Positions 1-9,472 of a stretch of 64,000 nucleotides of DNA are shown one piece after another. Position 1 is the stretch's first letter. Each line of letters starts with the position of its first letter. Source of the DNA: Iodobacter sp. (lineage in GTDB: Bacteria > Pseudomonadota > Gammaproteobacteria > Burkholderiales > Chitinibacteraceae); assembly GCF_025352645.1 (NCBI RefSeq), contig NZ_JANXSO010000175.1:57558-121557 (forward strand), written 5' to 3'. Under the pieces are notes generated by a model, which was not told where the DNA came from, ran no database searches, and worked only from the letters and a program-made list of their open reading frames with translations. Position numbers and translations under genes: made by a program.

Positions 1-9
1 TGAAACCAA

Positions 10-41
10 AACGAAAGCACTACACATTAAAAACTTTCGTT
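10..41. other. Inverted repeat at window edge
   Basis: The arms AACGAAAG and CTTTCGTT are separated by 16 bases in an AT-rich stretch. It could be a regulatory site or a weak hairpin of a gene to the left of the window. No poly-T tail follows directly, so a terminator is not favoured. Confidence 0.3.
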
Positions 42-70
42 TCAATCCATAAAATACGTGTATTTTTTAC

Positions 71-103
71 AAAAAAAAGCGCGACTTGCGCCGCGCTTTT
101 TTC
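71..103 (-). terminator. Rho-independent terminator after creA
   Basis: The hairpin has a GC-rich stem (AAGCGCG / CGCGCTT) around an 8-base loop, with A-runs and T-runs on both sides. It starts about 30 bases past the creA stop on the minus strand. The symmetry of the tails means it could also stop transcription entering from the left. Confidence 0.75.
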
Positions 104-133
104 TTATTAAGATGTGCTAGTTAGTCCATACCC

Positions 134-598
134 CTACTTCACCGGAATCTTCACCTCACCCGCCGACACTGCCGTCACGCTGTTTTGTGGGCTGCCATCG
201 ATTAGGCGGTCGGAATAGGTGAGGTAGATGAGCGCGTTGCGCTTTACGTCCACCATGCGCACGACCTGCACTTGTTTAAAAAATAGCGATGCCGATTCAG
301 AAAATACCTCTTCCTTCAATGGCAGCGGTTTTTTAAAGGTGAGTTTGCCGATCTGGCGACAGGCAATAGAGAACTCGGCTTTATCCTCGGCAAGGCCCAG
401 CGAGCCTTTAATACCGCCGGTTTTAGCCCGCGACATATAACAAGTCACGCCTTCTACCTTTGGATCATCAAAGGCATCGACCTGCACGCGGTGATTGCGG
501 CCGATCAGCTTAAACGCGGTGGTCACCGAGCCTACTTCTTCTGCCAAGCTCACGTTACTGATCATTAAGCTGGCTAAAACCAGCCACCATTTATTCAT
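134..598 (-). CDS. creA: CreA family periplasmic protein
   Basis: This 154-residue protein has an N-terminal signal peptide (hydrophobic residues 4-18, cleavage near SLA-EE). The mature part carries the CreA family pattern: FDDPKVEGVTCYMSRAKTGG near residues 43-62 and a second conserved Cys in IACRQIG. CreA has no proven biochemical function; the signal peptide places it in the periplasm. The start is supported by GGAGG seven bases upstream. That site lies inside the 3' end of the upstream oxidoreductase gene, with which creA overlaps by 8 bases, so the two are probably cotranscribed and translationally coupled. Family assignment is confident; function is unknown. Confidence 0.85.
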   Translation of the reverse strand: MNKWWLVLASLMISNVSLAEEVGSVTTAFKLIGRNHRVQVDAFDDPKVEGVTCYMSRAKTGGIKGSLGLAEDKAEFSIACRQIGKLTFKKPLPLKEEVFSESASLFFKQVQVVRMVDVKRNALIYLTYSDRLIDGSPQNSVTAVSAGEVKIPVK

Positions 599-1643
599 TA
601 AATGCCTCCATAGATTGCCAAGCCCCGATTGCTGCGCTTTGTTGCGCCGCTTCTAGTACTTGCATAATAAATACGCCTTCTTCCGGCGTAACTGGGTTTT
701 TAGCCAAGCCCAGCACCGCATCGCGAACCGCAGCGTAATAATCTGTATATTGCCCCAGCGGCATGACAATTTCTTCACTACTCACCAGATCATTCACGCT
801 GTGATGCAATAAACCAGGCAGTGGATCCAGCCCAAAGCCTACTGCGTCTGGCAATAAACCGGCTTTAAGCTGGCTCTCTTGCGTGTCTAAGCCCTGCTTT
901 TCAAAACTTGCCGAACTGCCGTGCAGCATATAACGCGGCGCACCGCCACTGACTAAACAGCTGGCCGATAATTTTACCCGCATGGTTGGATAGCGCAGCA
1001 GCACATGAAAATCGTCCACGGCTTGCGCACCGGCTCGGCGCTGTTGCAAATCGGCAAACACGGCTTGGGGCATGCCAAATAGCTGTAGAGTTTGATCGAT
1101 CAGATGTGGGCCAAGATCAAACCACAGGCCGCTACCCAGCTCGGTATTTTCTCGCCAGCGATCACGCGTTTGCGGGCGATAGCGATCAAATTGGCTATCA
1201 AACTGGGCGATTTGCCCAAGGCGACCACTGGCAAGTAGCGCTTTTAAGCCTAAGAAATCGGCATCCCAGCGGCGATTATGAAAAATCGACAAAATCTTTT
1301 CTGAGTCTTTTGCCCGCAGCGCTAGTTCTGTCGCCTGAGCCACGGTCAAGGTAAATGGCTTATCCACCACCACATGCTTGCCCGCTTCCAAAGCTTCACA
1401 AGCCAAGGGATAGTGGCTAGCATTTGGCGTGGCCAATACCACCAAATCAATCTGAGGGTCTTTAATCAGCGCCAGCGCATCGGGCAACACCCTTGCTGCG
1501 GAATAGCGATCTGCTACTAGCTGCGGCTGGCTAGATGCCACCGCGCACAAATCTAAGCCTGGCGTGGCCGTAATCAACGGCGCATGAAAAGTCTGCCCCG
1601 CATAGCCAAAACCAACCAAGCCTACTGCTAAATTCTGTTGCAT
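591..1643 (-). CDS. Gfo/Idh/MocA family NAD(P)-dependent oxidoreductase
   Basis: The 350-residue protein begins with a Rossmann nucleotide-binding motif, GLVGFGYAGQ (residues 8-17), and has the family DKP motif (VVVDKPFTLT, near residue 92). The second half contains the dimerisation and substrate domain typical of this family (GSGLWFDLGPHLIDQ). Length and motif order match E. coli YdgJ-like members, which oxidise or reduce sugars and polyols with NAD(P). The substrate cannot be read from sequence. It overlaps creA by 8 bases and lies upstream of it in the same transcript. Confidence 0.85.
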   Translation of the reverse strand: MQQNLAVGLVGFGYAGQTFHAPLITATPGLDLCAVASSQPQLVADRYSAARVLPDALALIKDPQIDLVVLATPNASHYPLACEALEAGKHVVVDKPFTLTVAQATELALRAKDSEKILSIFHNRRWDADFLGLKALLASGRLGQIAQFDSQFDRYRPQTRDRWRENTELGSGLWFDLGPHLIDQTLQLFGMPQAVFADLQQRRAGAQAVDDFHVLLRYPTMRVKLSASCLVSGGAPRYMLHGSSASFEKQGLDTQESQLKAGLLPDAVGFGLDPLPGLLHHSVNDLVSSEEIVMPLGQYTDYYAAVRDAVLGLAKNPVTPEEGVFIMQVLEAAQQSAAIGAWQSMEAFNE

Positions 1644-2028
1644 GTTTTTTCCCTTATTTTGTCCACACAGCGGCCTAATCCATATTACCTGTGGACCGGT
1701 GGAATTACCCCACCCTATTCAACCTATACGGCTCGTAAAACAGCAAGATTTAAGCACAAAAAATAACTTACCTTATGACTACAAAATAAAAACACAATCT
1801 TTCACCATTAAAACAAAAAGCCACAGCCATCACTTCGTAGGCAAAATGGAGGGCGCTGCTTTATCTTGGGCGCAGCAAGCAGCGCTCCTCCCTTATTTAT
1901 GATGTTGCTTCGCTTGCAGACTCGCCTATTTATGTACTCTGCCCCCTCCTTTATGTATAAGAACTGGCAATAGTTGTTATTTAGTTGATAGCGACGTCCA
2001 ATCCCACAATCACCCACATGGAAACGGC
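1644..2028. other. Divergent intergenic region
   Basis: This 385-base gap separates the minus-strand oxidoreductase from the plus-strand acyltransferase, so promoters for both should lie here. No convincing -35/-10 pair was identified. It contains one copy of the GCGCTGCTTGCTGCG palindromic repeat (listed separately). Short open frames in it have no supporting signals. Confidence 0.5.
1849..1892. repeat. Dispersed palindromic repeat, GCGCTGCTTGCTGCG family, copy 1
   Basis: GAGGGCGCTGCTT is followed, after a short degenerate loop, by GCGCAGCAAGCAGCGCTCC. Related copies occur near 25361-25419 and 51755-51832, all intergenic. Confidence 0.6.
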
Positions 2029-3156
2029 ATGATTCGCCTTCACTCGCAAATTACAGAGCTTGCAGCCACTGAATGGGATGCGCTGGCTGGCACGCAACCT
2101 TTTGTAAGCCACGCCTATCTAGCCGCACTAGAGCAAACGGCAGCCGTGGGTGGGCGTAGCGGCTGGGAGCCTTGCCATCTAGCCGTAAGGGATGAAGCAC
2201 AGCAGCTCATTGGTGCAATGCCTTTATATCGAAAAAGCCATTCCTATGGCGAATATGTGTTCGATTGGGCTTGGGCCGATGCGTATCAGCGCCATGGCTT
2301 AGATTATTACCCCAAGCTAATCAGCGCGATTCCCTTTACGCCAATTACTGGCCCTAGGCTGCTGGCAAACGACGATGCCACGCGGCAAATTTTGCTTGCG
2401 GCTGCCGTGGCAATTGCGCAAGAAGCAGGCGATTCATCGTTTCATCTATTGTTTCCTGAGGCCAATGAAGCCACTCTGGCGCTGCAAAGTAGCCTTATCC
2501 CGCGCTGCGATGTGCAGTTTCATTGGCTACGTGGCGATTGGCGCGATTACGCCGATTTTAGCGATGCACTCACCCGCGATAAACGCAAGAAGCTGCGGCA
2601 AGAGCGGCGCAAGGTGAGCGATGCGGGAGTAAAGATTATCCGTAAGCGCGGCAGCGAGATCAGTGAGGCAGACTGGCATTTTTTTTACCGCTGCTACAGC
2701 AACACCTATATGGAACATCGCTCAACACCTTATTTAAGCTTGGCTTTTTTCTTACAAATAGCCAGCAGCATGCCGCAAGCTTGCTTACTGGTATTAGCTT
2801 ACCAAGCAGGCCAACCGATTGCAGCAGCGCTGAATATTGTTGGCCCAGATCGGCTATATGGGCGTTATTGGGGCGCGGCATGGGGGCCAGCGGGGTTTGT
2901 GGCCAATCTACATTTTGAGCTGTGCTTTTACCAAGGCATTGAATTTGCTTTGGAGGCAGGCTTAGATGCATTTGAAGGGGGTGCACAGGGCGCACATAAA
3001 CTGGCCCGTGGCTTTGTACCGGTTAGCACTCAATCGGCGCACTGGCTGGCCCACGCTGGCTTTGCGGATGCCATTGATCAACACCTAGCCAAAGAGCGTC
3101 TTGCCGTAAACCAATGGCAAAGCGAACTAGCACAGCACCAACCATTTAAGCGTTAG
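2029..3156 (+). CDS. GNAT/FemAB-like acyltransferase (COG3146, PF04339 type)
   Basis: The 375-residue protein matches the family formerly called DUF482 or 'peptidogalycan biosynthesis/recognition'. Its typical motifs are WDALAGTQPFVSHAYLAALE near the N-terminus, a central LTRDKRKKLRQERRKV basic segment, and GGAQGAHKLARGF near the C-terminus. Members have a double GNAT fold like FemAB aminoacyltransferases; their substrate is not established. The start is preceded by GGAAACGGC. An ATG ten bases upstream gives only a four-codon frame. It ends 28 bases from the convergent hybrid kinase gene. Confidence 0.8.
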   Translation: MIRLHSQITELAATEWDALAGTQPFVSHAYLAALEQTAAVGGRSGWEPCHLAVRDEAQQLIGAMPLYRKSHSYGEYVFDWAWADAYQRHGLDYYPKLISAIPFTPITGPRLLANDDATRQILLAAAVAIAQEAGDSSFHLLFPEANEATLALQSSLIPRCDVQFHWLRGDWRDYADFSDALTRDKRKKLRQERRKVSDAGVKIIRKRGSEISEADWHFFYRCYSNTYMEHRSTPYLSLAFFLQIASSMPQACLLVLAYQAGQPIAAALNIVGPDRLYGRYWGAAWGPAGFVANLHFELCFYQGIEFALEAGLDAFEGGAQGAHKLARGFVPVSTQSAHWLAHAGFADAIDQHLAKERLAVNQWQSELAQHQPFKR

Positions 3157-3184
3157 CGCAAAAACGTTAGAAAATTTATATCAA

Positions 3185-6100
3185 TCACGGGGATAAACCC
3201 AGAGCAGATTGAATCGAAGCCGCTTGCTTTTGCAAAGAACGACTAAGCACCTGTAAGGTTTCTTCTCTAACCTGCTGGTTTTGAACTTCCAGCTCTAAAA
3301 CCCCCGCCAGCCTGAGCAAACTTTTGACCCCAAGCTTTGCAAGCTGTATTTTCAACGCTGCAACCTGCTGCTCTGCCAACGGCCAATCCAGCAGAGCTAT
3401 GGCACTGCGAATATCCTTCACCCATATTGCGTGATTTAAACAAAAATCATGCAGCACCTTAAAGTAACTTGCGGCGTGGCCTTGGGCCAAACGCAAACCT
3501 TCTGCCAAATCCAAACCTAAAATATGAGCAGGCATCACATTAGGCTCAAGCAAAGCGCTACGACTAAGTGGTATCCAGCGCAATAAGGTTTTATATAATG
3601 ATTCTGGATCAATCGGCTTGCTTACAAAATCATCCATGCCCGCTTGCATACAATGATCTCTATCCAACTGCATGGCATTGGCTGTCATAGCCACAATAGG
3701 TAACTGAGCTAACTCGGCAATAGCACGCATACTACGCGTTGACTCTAGCCCATCCATAACGGGCATTTGCATATCCATCAGCACCAAGTCATAAATATTT
3801 TTTTGCACCATTTCTAGAGCAATAAGGCCATTATCTGCAATATCTACAAGCAGCCCTAAGCCCTGCAACAACTCAGATGCAACCATTTGGTTCAATTCAT
3901 TATCTTCAGCCAACAAAATTCTTGCGCCACGAATTTGTCTCACTTCACTTAATTCTTTTTCAAGTATTTCATTTTTCGATGGCCTTACTGAACCAAGCCC
4001 ACCCATAAGATGCATTAAGCTATCAAACAATACCGAAGCATTCACGGGCTTATTGATGATTTCATGGATATGAATGTCTTTACAAGCAGGCAATACATCA
4101 TCGCGCCCATAGGACGTAATCATCGCCAAATGAGGTGCAGGATCAAGGGGTAATGCTTGAATGGCTTTGGCCGTTTCAATTCCATTCATTTCAGGCATTT
4201 GCCAATCTAATAACACTATATCAATAGGTTGTGTGGTGGCGAATTGTTGAATCATTGCTAATGCTGCACGCCCTGAGCTCGCTATACTCACCACAAAGCT
4301 CATACTACTGAGCATATCCGCCAAAACGGCACACGCTGTCTGGTTATCATCTACAACCAGAATATGCTGACCACGTAGATTAATGCTTGGTAAATAAACA
4401 GGGCTAGTTTGCGCACTTAAACCCAACTTTGCCGTAAACCAAAAAGTAGAGCCTTTTCCATATTCACTATGTACCCCTACTTCCCCTCCCATTAATTCAG
4501 CTAATTTTTTAGAAATAGCCAAACCTAATCCCGTGCCGCCATATTTACGTGAGGTTGAGGTATCTGCCTGCTGAAAGCTTTGAAAGAGGCGGCTAATTTG
4601 CTCCTCTGTAAGCCCAATCCCCGTATCCCTCACGGCAAAATAAAACAAAGCATCCTCCGCGCTTATTTCCTGCAGGCGGATCAATATCTCCACTTCTCCT
4701 TGCTCAGTAAACTTGATTGCATTATTGGCGTAATTAACCAAAATTTGACTTAAACGCAGCGAATCCCCAATTAAGTAGCGCGGCACATCGGCGGCCACAT
4801 CAAAAACAAGCTCTAATCCTTTATCATTTGATTTATTTGCAATTAAATTACTTACATTATCTAATAATAGCTCTAAATCAAATTCATTAGATTCAATCGT
4901 TAACTTGCCCGCCTCCACCTTAGAAAAATCCAAAATATCATTAATAATTCCGAGCAAATGTTGAGCTGATTGCTCTATTTTATTTAAATAATTTTGTTGC
5001 GGTGCGGTTAGTTGGGTTTTTAATGCCAAGTAGCTTAATCCTAGGATGGCATTCATGGGTGTGCGAATCTCATGGCTCATATTAGCGAGGAAATCGGCCT
5101 TTATCTGTGCGGCCTCTTCAGCCATTTCCTTAGCCTGCCGCATTTCAATTTCTGCTTTTTTAAGTGCGGTGATATCTCTTGCCGTGGAAACCACCCGCAC
5201 CTGACCATCATCCTCGGCCAAAAAAATGGTTATTGCTACATTTATAATTTCGCCATTAGCCCTAATATGCCGAGTTTCAAAGTTAATAGGGCGGCCTGTT
5301 TCAGCGATAAATTTTAAATGACTAGGATAGTCTTCCATATCAAAATCAAGATCAAAATCTGAGACATGAAAGCCAATAAATTCATCATAGCTATAGCCAA
5401 AGTGCTCAAGAGCTGCTTTATTTGCATAGCTAACTCTTGCCGTATCTGCATCCACCCACATCAAAGGGCCTGAGTTTTCAACTACATAACTATTAAAAAG
5501 TATTTTCTTTTCTATTCTTTTTTTATCGGTCACATCTTCCAAGGTGAATTGGAGCAAAGATTTACCTTGATATTCAAATAACATTAAATACGTCATGGAA
5601 TCCCAAATTTCACCATTTGGTCTTTGATGCCGCCATCCAAATACTTCCATACCATTCGCTAATGCAGAGTGATCCTGCTGCAACATTGCTGTTTTACTAT
5701 CTGTACCGTCATATTGAAATGGCGCTGAAAAATCTAATGGATTTTTCCCTATTACCTCATCACGCTGAGTACAGCCATAAATCCTCACTGCGGCCATATT
5801 GCAATCAATATATCGATTCGCCTCTGGATCATGCACAACCAAGGGCCGGTGTGATTCTTGAAACAGCATTTTGTTATAGTTTTCACTTTTAATCAGTGCA
5901 TCTTCAGCATTTTTTCGTTTGGTGATATCTTGATAGTAACCATTCCAAATCACCGTGCCATCTGCTTCAATTGCCGTCGGAAAACCACTAAACACTACCC
6001 AGTGCAGCGCATCATCAAAGTGAAAGCGGACAATAATTTCAATGTTTTCCGCCACCGCGCCTGCACGCAAACGCACTGCGGCTTCTCGCAAAGCCTGCTG

Positions 6101-6514
6101 TGCAAAAGATTTATCCTGTGGGTCAGCATTGCGCCAGCGGTGCTCAGGGTTTTTGCGCAGATCAGCCGCAGATACACCAATTACATCAATCACTCGCTCA
6201 TGAATGATGTTATAGCGATGCACCCCTTGCGCACTGGTACGCATCTGAAACACTACTAGAGGCAAAACATTTGCAATATCAATTATTTGCTGTTCAGCGT
6301 ACTGCACTTGCCTTTGTGCGCTTTGCAGTGCGATCCGCGCGGATAGGTAGAGCCATAGCAAACCCCACGCTAGCAAGCAAAGTAAGGCGCACCAAGCCCA
6401 GTGTAGGATAAAGTAAGCGCCAAGCAGAAGGGTAAATGAGACTAAAAACGTACTAAAAACGAGCTGCCTCGATGTTCTTTTGCCCTCCCAAATTTGGAAA
6501 AATCGTTGCAGCAT
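3185..6514 (-). CDS. Membrane hybrid histidine kinase with three PAS domains, two receivers and a degenerate HPt
   Basis: Numbered from the start at 6514 (1109 residues), two membrane helices lie at about 18-58. They are followed by three PAS-like sensor domains (about 80-205, 215-335, 340-455). The HisKA domain has phospho-acceptor His481 in NMSHEIRTP. The HATPase has an N box (NYANNAIKF) and G boxes (DTGIGL, GGTGLGL). Two receiver domains have phospho-Asp near 770 and 914. The C-terminal 100 residues resemble an HPt domain, but the expected histidine is alanine ([12 protein letters not shown]). A frame extending to 6607 is possible; 6514 is preferred because GGGATGAG precedes it and membrane topology starts sensibly. 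No partner response regulator is adjacent, and the signal sensed is unknown. Confidence 0.88.
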   Translation of the reverse strand: MLQRFFQIWEGKRTSRQLVFSTFLVSFTLLLGAYFILHWAWCALLCLLAWGLLWLYLSARIALQSAQRQVQYAEQQIIDIANVLPLVVFQMRTSAQGVHRYNIIHERVIDVIGVSAADLRKNPEHRWRNADPQDKSFAQQALREAAVRLRAGAVAENIEIIVRFHFDDALHWVVFSGFPTAIEADGTVIWNGYYQDITKRKNAEDALIKSENYNKMLFQESHRPLVVHDPEANRYIDCNMAAVRIYGCTQRDEVIGKNPLDFSAPFQYDGTDSKTAMLQQDHSALANGMEVFGWRHQRPNGEIWDSMTYLMLFEYQGKSLLQFTLEDVTDKKRIEKKILFNSYVVENSGPLMWVDADTARVSYANKAALEHFGYSYDEFIGFHVSDFDLDFDMEDYPSHLKFIAETGRPINFETRHIRANGEIINVAITIFLAEDDGQVRVVSTARDITALKKAEIEMRQAKEMAEEAAQIKADFLANMSHEIRTPMNAILGLSYLALKTQLTAPQQNYLNKIEQSAQHLLGIINDILDFSKVEAGKLTIESNEFDLELLLDNVSNLIANKSNDKGLELVFDVAADVPRYLIGDSLRLSQILVNYANNAIKFTEQGEVEILIRLQEISAEDALFYFAVRDTGIGLTEEQISRLFQSFQQADTSTSRKYGGTGLGLAISKKLAELMGGEVGVHSEYGKGSTFWFTAKLGLSAQTSPVYLPSINLRGQHILVVDDNQTACAVLADMLSSMSFVVSIASSGRAALAMIQQFATTQPIDIVLLDWQMPEMNGIETAKAIQALPLDPAPHLAMITSYGRDDVLPACKDIHIHEIINKPVNASVLFDSLMHLMGGLGSVRPSKNEILEKELSEVRQIRGARILLAEDNELNQMVASELLQGLGLLVDIADNGLIALEMVQKNIYDLVLMDMQMPVMDGLESTRSMRAIAELAQLPIVAMTANAMQLDRDHCMQAGMDDFVSKPIDPESLYKTLLRWIPLSRSALLEPNVMPAHILGLDLAEGLRLAQGHAASYFKVLHDFCLNHAIWVKDIRSAIALLDWPLAEQQVAALKIQLAKLGVKSLLRLAGVLELEVQNQQVREETLQVLSRSLQKQAASIQSALGLSP

Positions 6515-6636
6515 ATGAAACTCATCCCAAGTCAGCCAGACAGAATCAAACAAACAGAAAACAACTGTCTCCCATTCAAAATAGACTGCTGGCAAGTAAA
6601 CCGCCATGAGGATGCTGTGGCCTTAATCCAAATGAA

Positions 6637-7068
6637 TCAGCCTGGCCTAAACTGCTGATGGCAGCGTATACACGCGTTTTCTACGGCCTTGTAAGATGCA
6701 CGGATATTCTCAGATTGCCCAGATTGAGCCGCAGCCTCTAAGGCAACACTTTGCTGCTGCATATTTTCTGCTGCAGCATGAAAATCTTTAGCATCCGCTT
6801 GTTGCTTACTTGTGGATTGCTGAGTAATCGCAAATTCAGCAAAGTAAGCCCAAGGCTGCTGTGACTTTTGCTTAAGCTTAATCGCTTCTTTAAGTAACTC
6901 ATCTTGCTTGTAAGGCTTATCGCCATTGAGCATGGCGTGTATCGCTTCACGCGATTTCAGCATTTCTTTGAAAGTGACTTTACGTAAAGAGACGGGGGAA
7001 TTTGGATCGGTGCGCTGGCAGGCAGTGAGTGCCAATAGGCTAAATAAAATCAAAATAAATCGCTGCAT
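6637..7068 (-). CDS. c-type cytochrome lipoprotein
   Basis: This 143-residue protein starts with a lipoprotein signal (MQRFILILFSLLALTAC, lipobox LTAC), so it is probably anchored to a membrane on the periplasmic side. A single haem c motif, CIRCH, lies ten residues from the end, as in cytochrome c'-like four-helix proteins. The helical, Gln-rich middle fits that fold. A longer frame begins at 7128, but it would run through the terminator at 7089-7119, so the start at 7068 is preferred. The upstream hairpin argues for a promoter separate from the phosphatase gene. The electron-transfer partner is unknown. Confidence 0.75.
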   Translation of the reverse strand: MQRFILILFSLLALTACQRTDPNSPVSLRKVTFKEMLKSREAIHAMLNGDKPYKQDELLKEAIKLKQKSQQPWAYFAEFAITQQSTSKQQADAKDFHAAAENMQQQSVALEAAAQSGQSENIRASYKAVENACIRCHQQFRPG

Positions 7069-7088
7069 ATCCAACCAATGTAAATAGC

Positions 7089-7119
7089 AAAAGGGGAGCA
7101 TGATACTACTCCCCTTTTT
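7089..7119 (-). terminator. Terminator after the PhoD-like gene
   Basis: The hairpin AAAAGGGGAG / CTCCCCTTTT has a loop of about ten bases and a T-run on both strands. It lies 24 bases beyond the phosphatase stop codon. Confidence 0.75.
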
Positions 7120-7142
7120 ATCAGCCAATTAAATACGCCGTA

Positions 7143-9377
7143 TTAATCCGTTATTGTTAAATCTAAGCTCCCCGCTTTCACTAAAATCGTTTTCGATTTT
7201 TCAATGGCTTTTTGCGGTGCAACATTGCCTTCCAAGCGGGTGATTTTTCTGAACTCTGCTTTTAAGCCTGCCGCGGTTAGCTCTACTACGGTATAGCCCT
7301 GTGCATCAGTGTCGGCATATTTAATCCAAGGATTATTTGCCGCCGGTGCGGTGCCTGCCGCCTGATTGGCAAACGGATTTAGGCGCTTAATTACTTCAGC
7401 CGCTGGCACGCTAGCAACAGGAATCTTCAGTGCCGCAGCCAGCTGCCCCGCCACCATGCCATATAGCGTTTGCGCCGCAACGGATTTTTTGGCCGCTGCC
7501 AGCGCAGCAATCTGCCCACCAATCAACTCGCCCATTTGCCCAGCCAGCGTTTCATTAAAGGTATTGATTGCAGCGCTAGACAAACCGGCCGTTGGCGTAA
7601 CGGCCGCAGCTGGCAATAAGCCATTTGCAATCGCCCCGCCTACAGCAGCTTTAATGGCTGTGGTATTGCTTAGATCCGTCAACCCAGCCTGCATGGCAAT
7701 GCCGGCCGAAATCATTTGAATGGCAATGCCTTCGGCTGCGGCTTCTGAAGTAAAGATTAATGGCTGCACCGCAGCAGAAGCCGGATCACTCACCGCCTTG
7801 GCAAAATAGCTGTAGAAAGAATCGCTGCTGATACCAGCGGTAACTAGATCAATCATCACCGGCTTGCCGCTGGTGTAATCGTCATAAACCTGGCCCGCAT
7901 AAAAGGAGTGAATATCGCCAGTAATGGCCACCACGTTTTTGATCTGATTGCTGCTTAAAAACTGCATCAGCGCTTTACGCTCGGCGTTATAGCCATCCCA
8001 CTGGTCGGCATTCAGGATGATTTCTGTTTGGAAATCTTTAGGCGCCGCCGTTAGCGATTTACCGTTAACGCACATTTTAAGTAAGGAAACCTCATTACCC
8101 CACAGCTTCCATGTTGCCGTGGAGGCCTTCATGGTGTTTTGCCACCAATCACGCTGGGTTTTACCAAGGATGGAAACTAGCGCCAGCTCATCGCCCAAAG
8201 GCTTTGCCGCCGCCATTTTTTTTGCTTCAGCCGCCGCTAGCAGCGCCGTTGGCACCATATAACGCGAACCCACCGAGCTACCTGCTGCCGCTTCAGGAAT
8301 CACATGATCGGCACGGTAGAGGCGCTGATCGGTCATCACCAGATGCAACAATTTACCAAAGCGGAAATCACGGTAAAGGTGGATATTCTGGAAGCCCTTA
8401 TCCGTAATATCAAACTTCACATCGGCAGGCATAAACTCAAACCACGCCTGATTGGCGCTGCGGCGGCGTTCGGTTTCGTGTTTATTGTCCGCCTTGCCAC
8501 TGGTAGCATCAAAGCTGCCATTGTCATAGGTGGTGGCATCGCCCCAGCAATCATCAGAAAACTCGTGGTCATCCCAGATGGCGATCATGGCAAAGCGCTC
8601 GTGCACCGCCTGCAAGCGGGCATCAGAGCGATACTGCTTATACAGGGTGCGGTAATCGGCGGTGCTATTGGCAAAGCGTGCACCGTCTTTACCATTTTTG
8701 AATGGGCCGTCCGGTAGTTTGATCGCCGTATGTAGCGCCTCTACAGCGCCTTTTTGGAAGTCTTCACCAACGGTTTCGTAAATATAATCCCCCAAATGCA
8801 CCACAAAATCTAACTGCTCTTTTGCTAGCTCAGTAAAGCCAGCCCAGTGGTTAATGCTCCAATCTTGGCAAGATAAGTAAGCAAAGCGCAGCTTATTCAC
8901 ATCCACATCTACCGCAGGTGCAGTCTTAAACCGCCCTACTCGGCTCATGCTATTGCCAGCAATAAACTGGTAGAAATAAGTGGTGGCTGGGTTTAAGCCT
9001 TCTACTTTATGGCGAATGGTGTGATCCCACTCGGTTTTTGCCGTGAGTGCCACTTCATGAACAATGCTGGTCAGCGGCTTATTACTACCGAGTAAGGCCG
9101 ATTGATCGCTACTGCTAATCACTAAACGCAGGCCAATATCTGCGGCCTTAGTTGATATCACATCGTCTGCATCGCTAGGCACCACGCGGGTCCATAGCAT
9201 GATGCTGGTGGCCGCCGGATCACCCGAGGCGATGCTCTGCGGAAACTTACAAGGGATCTGCACCACGGCAGGCAATACAGCGTCATCGTCGTTGCTACTA
9301 CAGCCAACTAACAACGCTGGGCCTACGGTAGAAACAGTAACAAAGCCGGTCCACTTTAAAAACTGACGACGATTCAT
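7143..9377 (-). CDS. phoD: PhoD-like alkaline phosphatase, Tat-exported lipoprotein
   Basis: The 744-residue protein has a twin-arginine signal (NRRQFLKW) and a lipobox (LLVGC), suggesting folded export and lipid anchoring. It has the PhoD order: a beta-sandwich start (SIASGDPAATSIMLWTRV), then metal and catalytic motifs LSCQDW (about 168), LGDYIYE (about 195), WDDHEFSDD (about 268) and GDIHSF (about 487). PhoD enzymes hydrolyse phosphate mono- and diesters using Fe/Ca centres. About 150 residues rich in Ala and Gly (about 526-680) separate the last metal motif region from the C-terminal strand WIKYADTDAQGYTVVEL; canonical PhoD proteins are shorter here. The start at 9377 puts the Tat motif at the N-terminus; an upstream in-frame ATG at 9428 would bury it. 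Confidence 0.85.
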   Translation of the reverse strand: MNRRQFLKWTGFVTVSTVGPALLVGCSSNDDDAVLPAVVQIPCKFPQSIASGDPAATSIMLWTRVVPSDADDVISTKAADIGLRLVISSSDQSALLGSNKPLTSIVHEVALTAKTEWDHTIRHKVEGLNPATTYFYQFIAGNSMSRVGRFKTAPAVDVDVNKLRFAYLSCQDWSINHWAGFTELAKEQLDFVVHLGDYIYETVGEDFQKGAVEALHTAIKLPDGPFKNGKDGARFANSTADYRTLYKQYRSDARLQAVHERFAMIAIWDDHEFSDDCWGDATTYDNGSFDATSGKADNKHETERRRSANQAWFEFMPADVKFDITDKGFQNIHLYRDFRFGKLLHLVMTDQRLYRADHVIPEAAAGSSVGSRYMVPTALLAAAEAKKMAAAKPLGDELALVSILGKTQRDWWQNTMKASTATWKLWGNEVSLLKMCVNGKSLTAAPKDFQTEIILNADQWDGYNAERKALMQFLSSNQIKNVVAITGDIHSFYAGQVYDDYTSGKPVMIDLVTAGISSDSFYSYFAKAVSDPASAAVQPLIFTSEAAAEGIAIQMISAGIAMQAGLTDLSNTTAIKAAVGGAIANGLLPAAAVTPTAGLSSAAINTFNETLAGQMGELIGGQIAALAAAKKSVAAQTLYGMVAGQLAAALKIPVASVPAAEVIKRLNPFANQAAGTAPAANNPWIKYADTDAQGYTVVELTAAGLKAEFRKITRLEGNVAPQKAIEKSKTILVKAGSLDLTITD

Positions 9378-9472
9378 GCTGCGCATCCAAAAGAGTAAGG
9401 CCAGCAACATAACCGAACAATATGACAAGTAAGTTAAAACAAGTGTTTCATTGAAGAAATACCAGCTCAGCC

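Noticed and set aside
1642..1902. Short plus-strand frame in the first divergent gap
   Set aside because: It runs through a palindromic repeat, has no ribosome-binding site and no protein-like pattern.
7366..8717. Several long plus-strand open frames opposite the PhoD-like gene
   Set aside because: They mirror the codon pattern of the phosphatase, have low-complexity Ala/Pro composition, and lack ribosome-binding sites.
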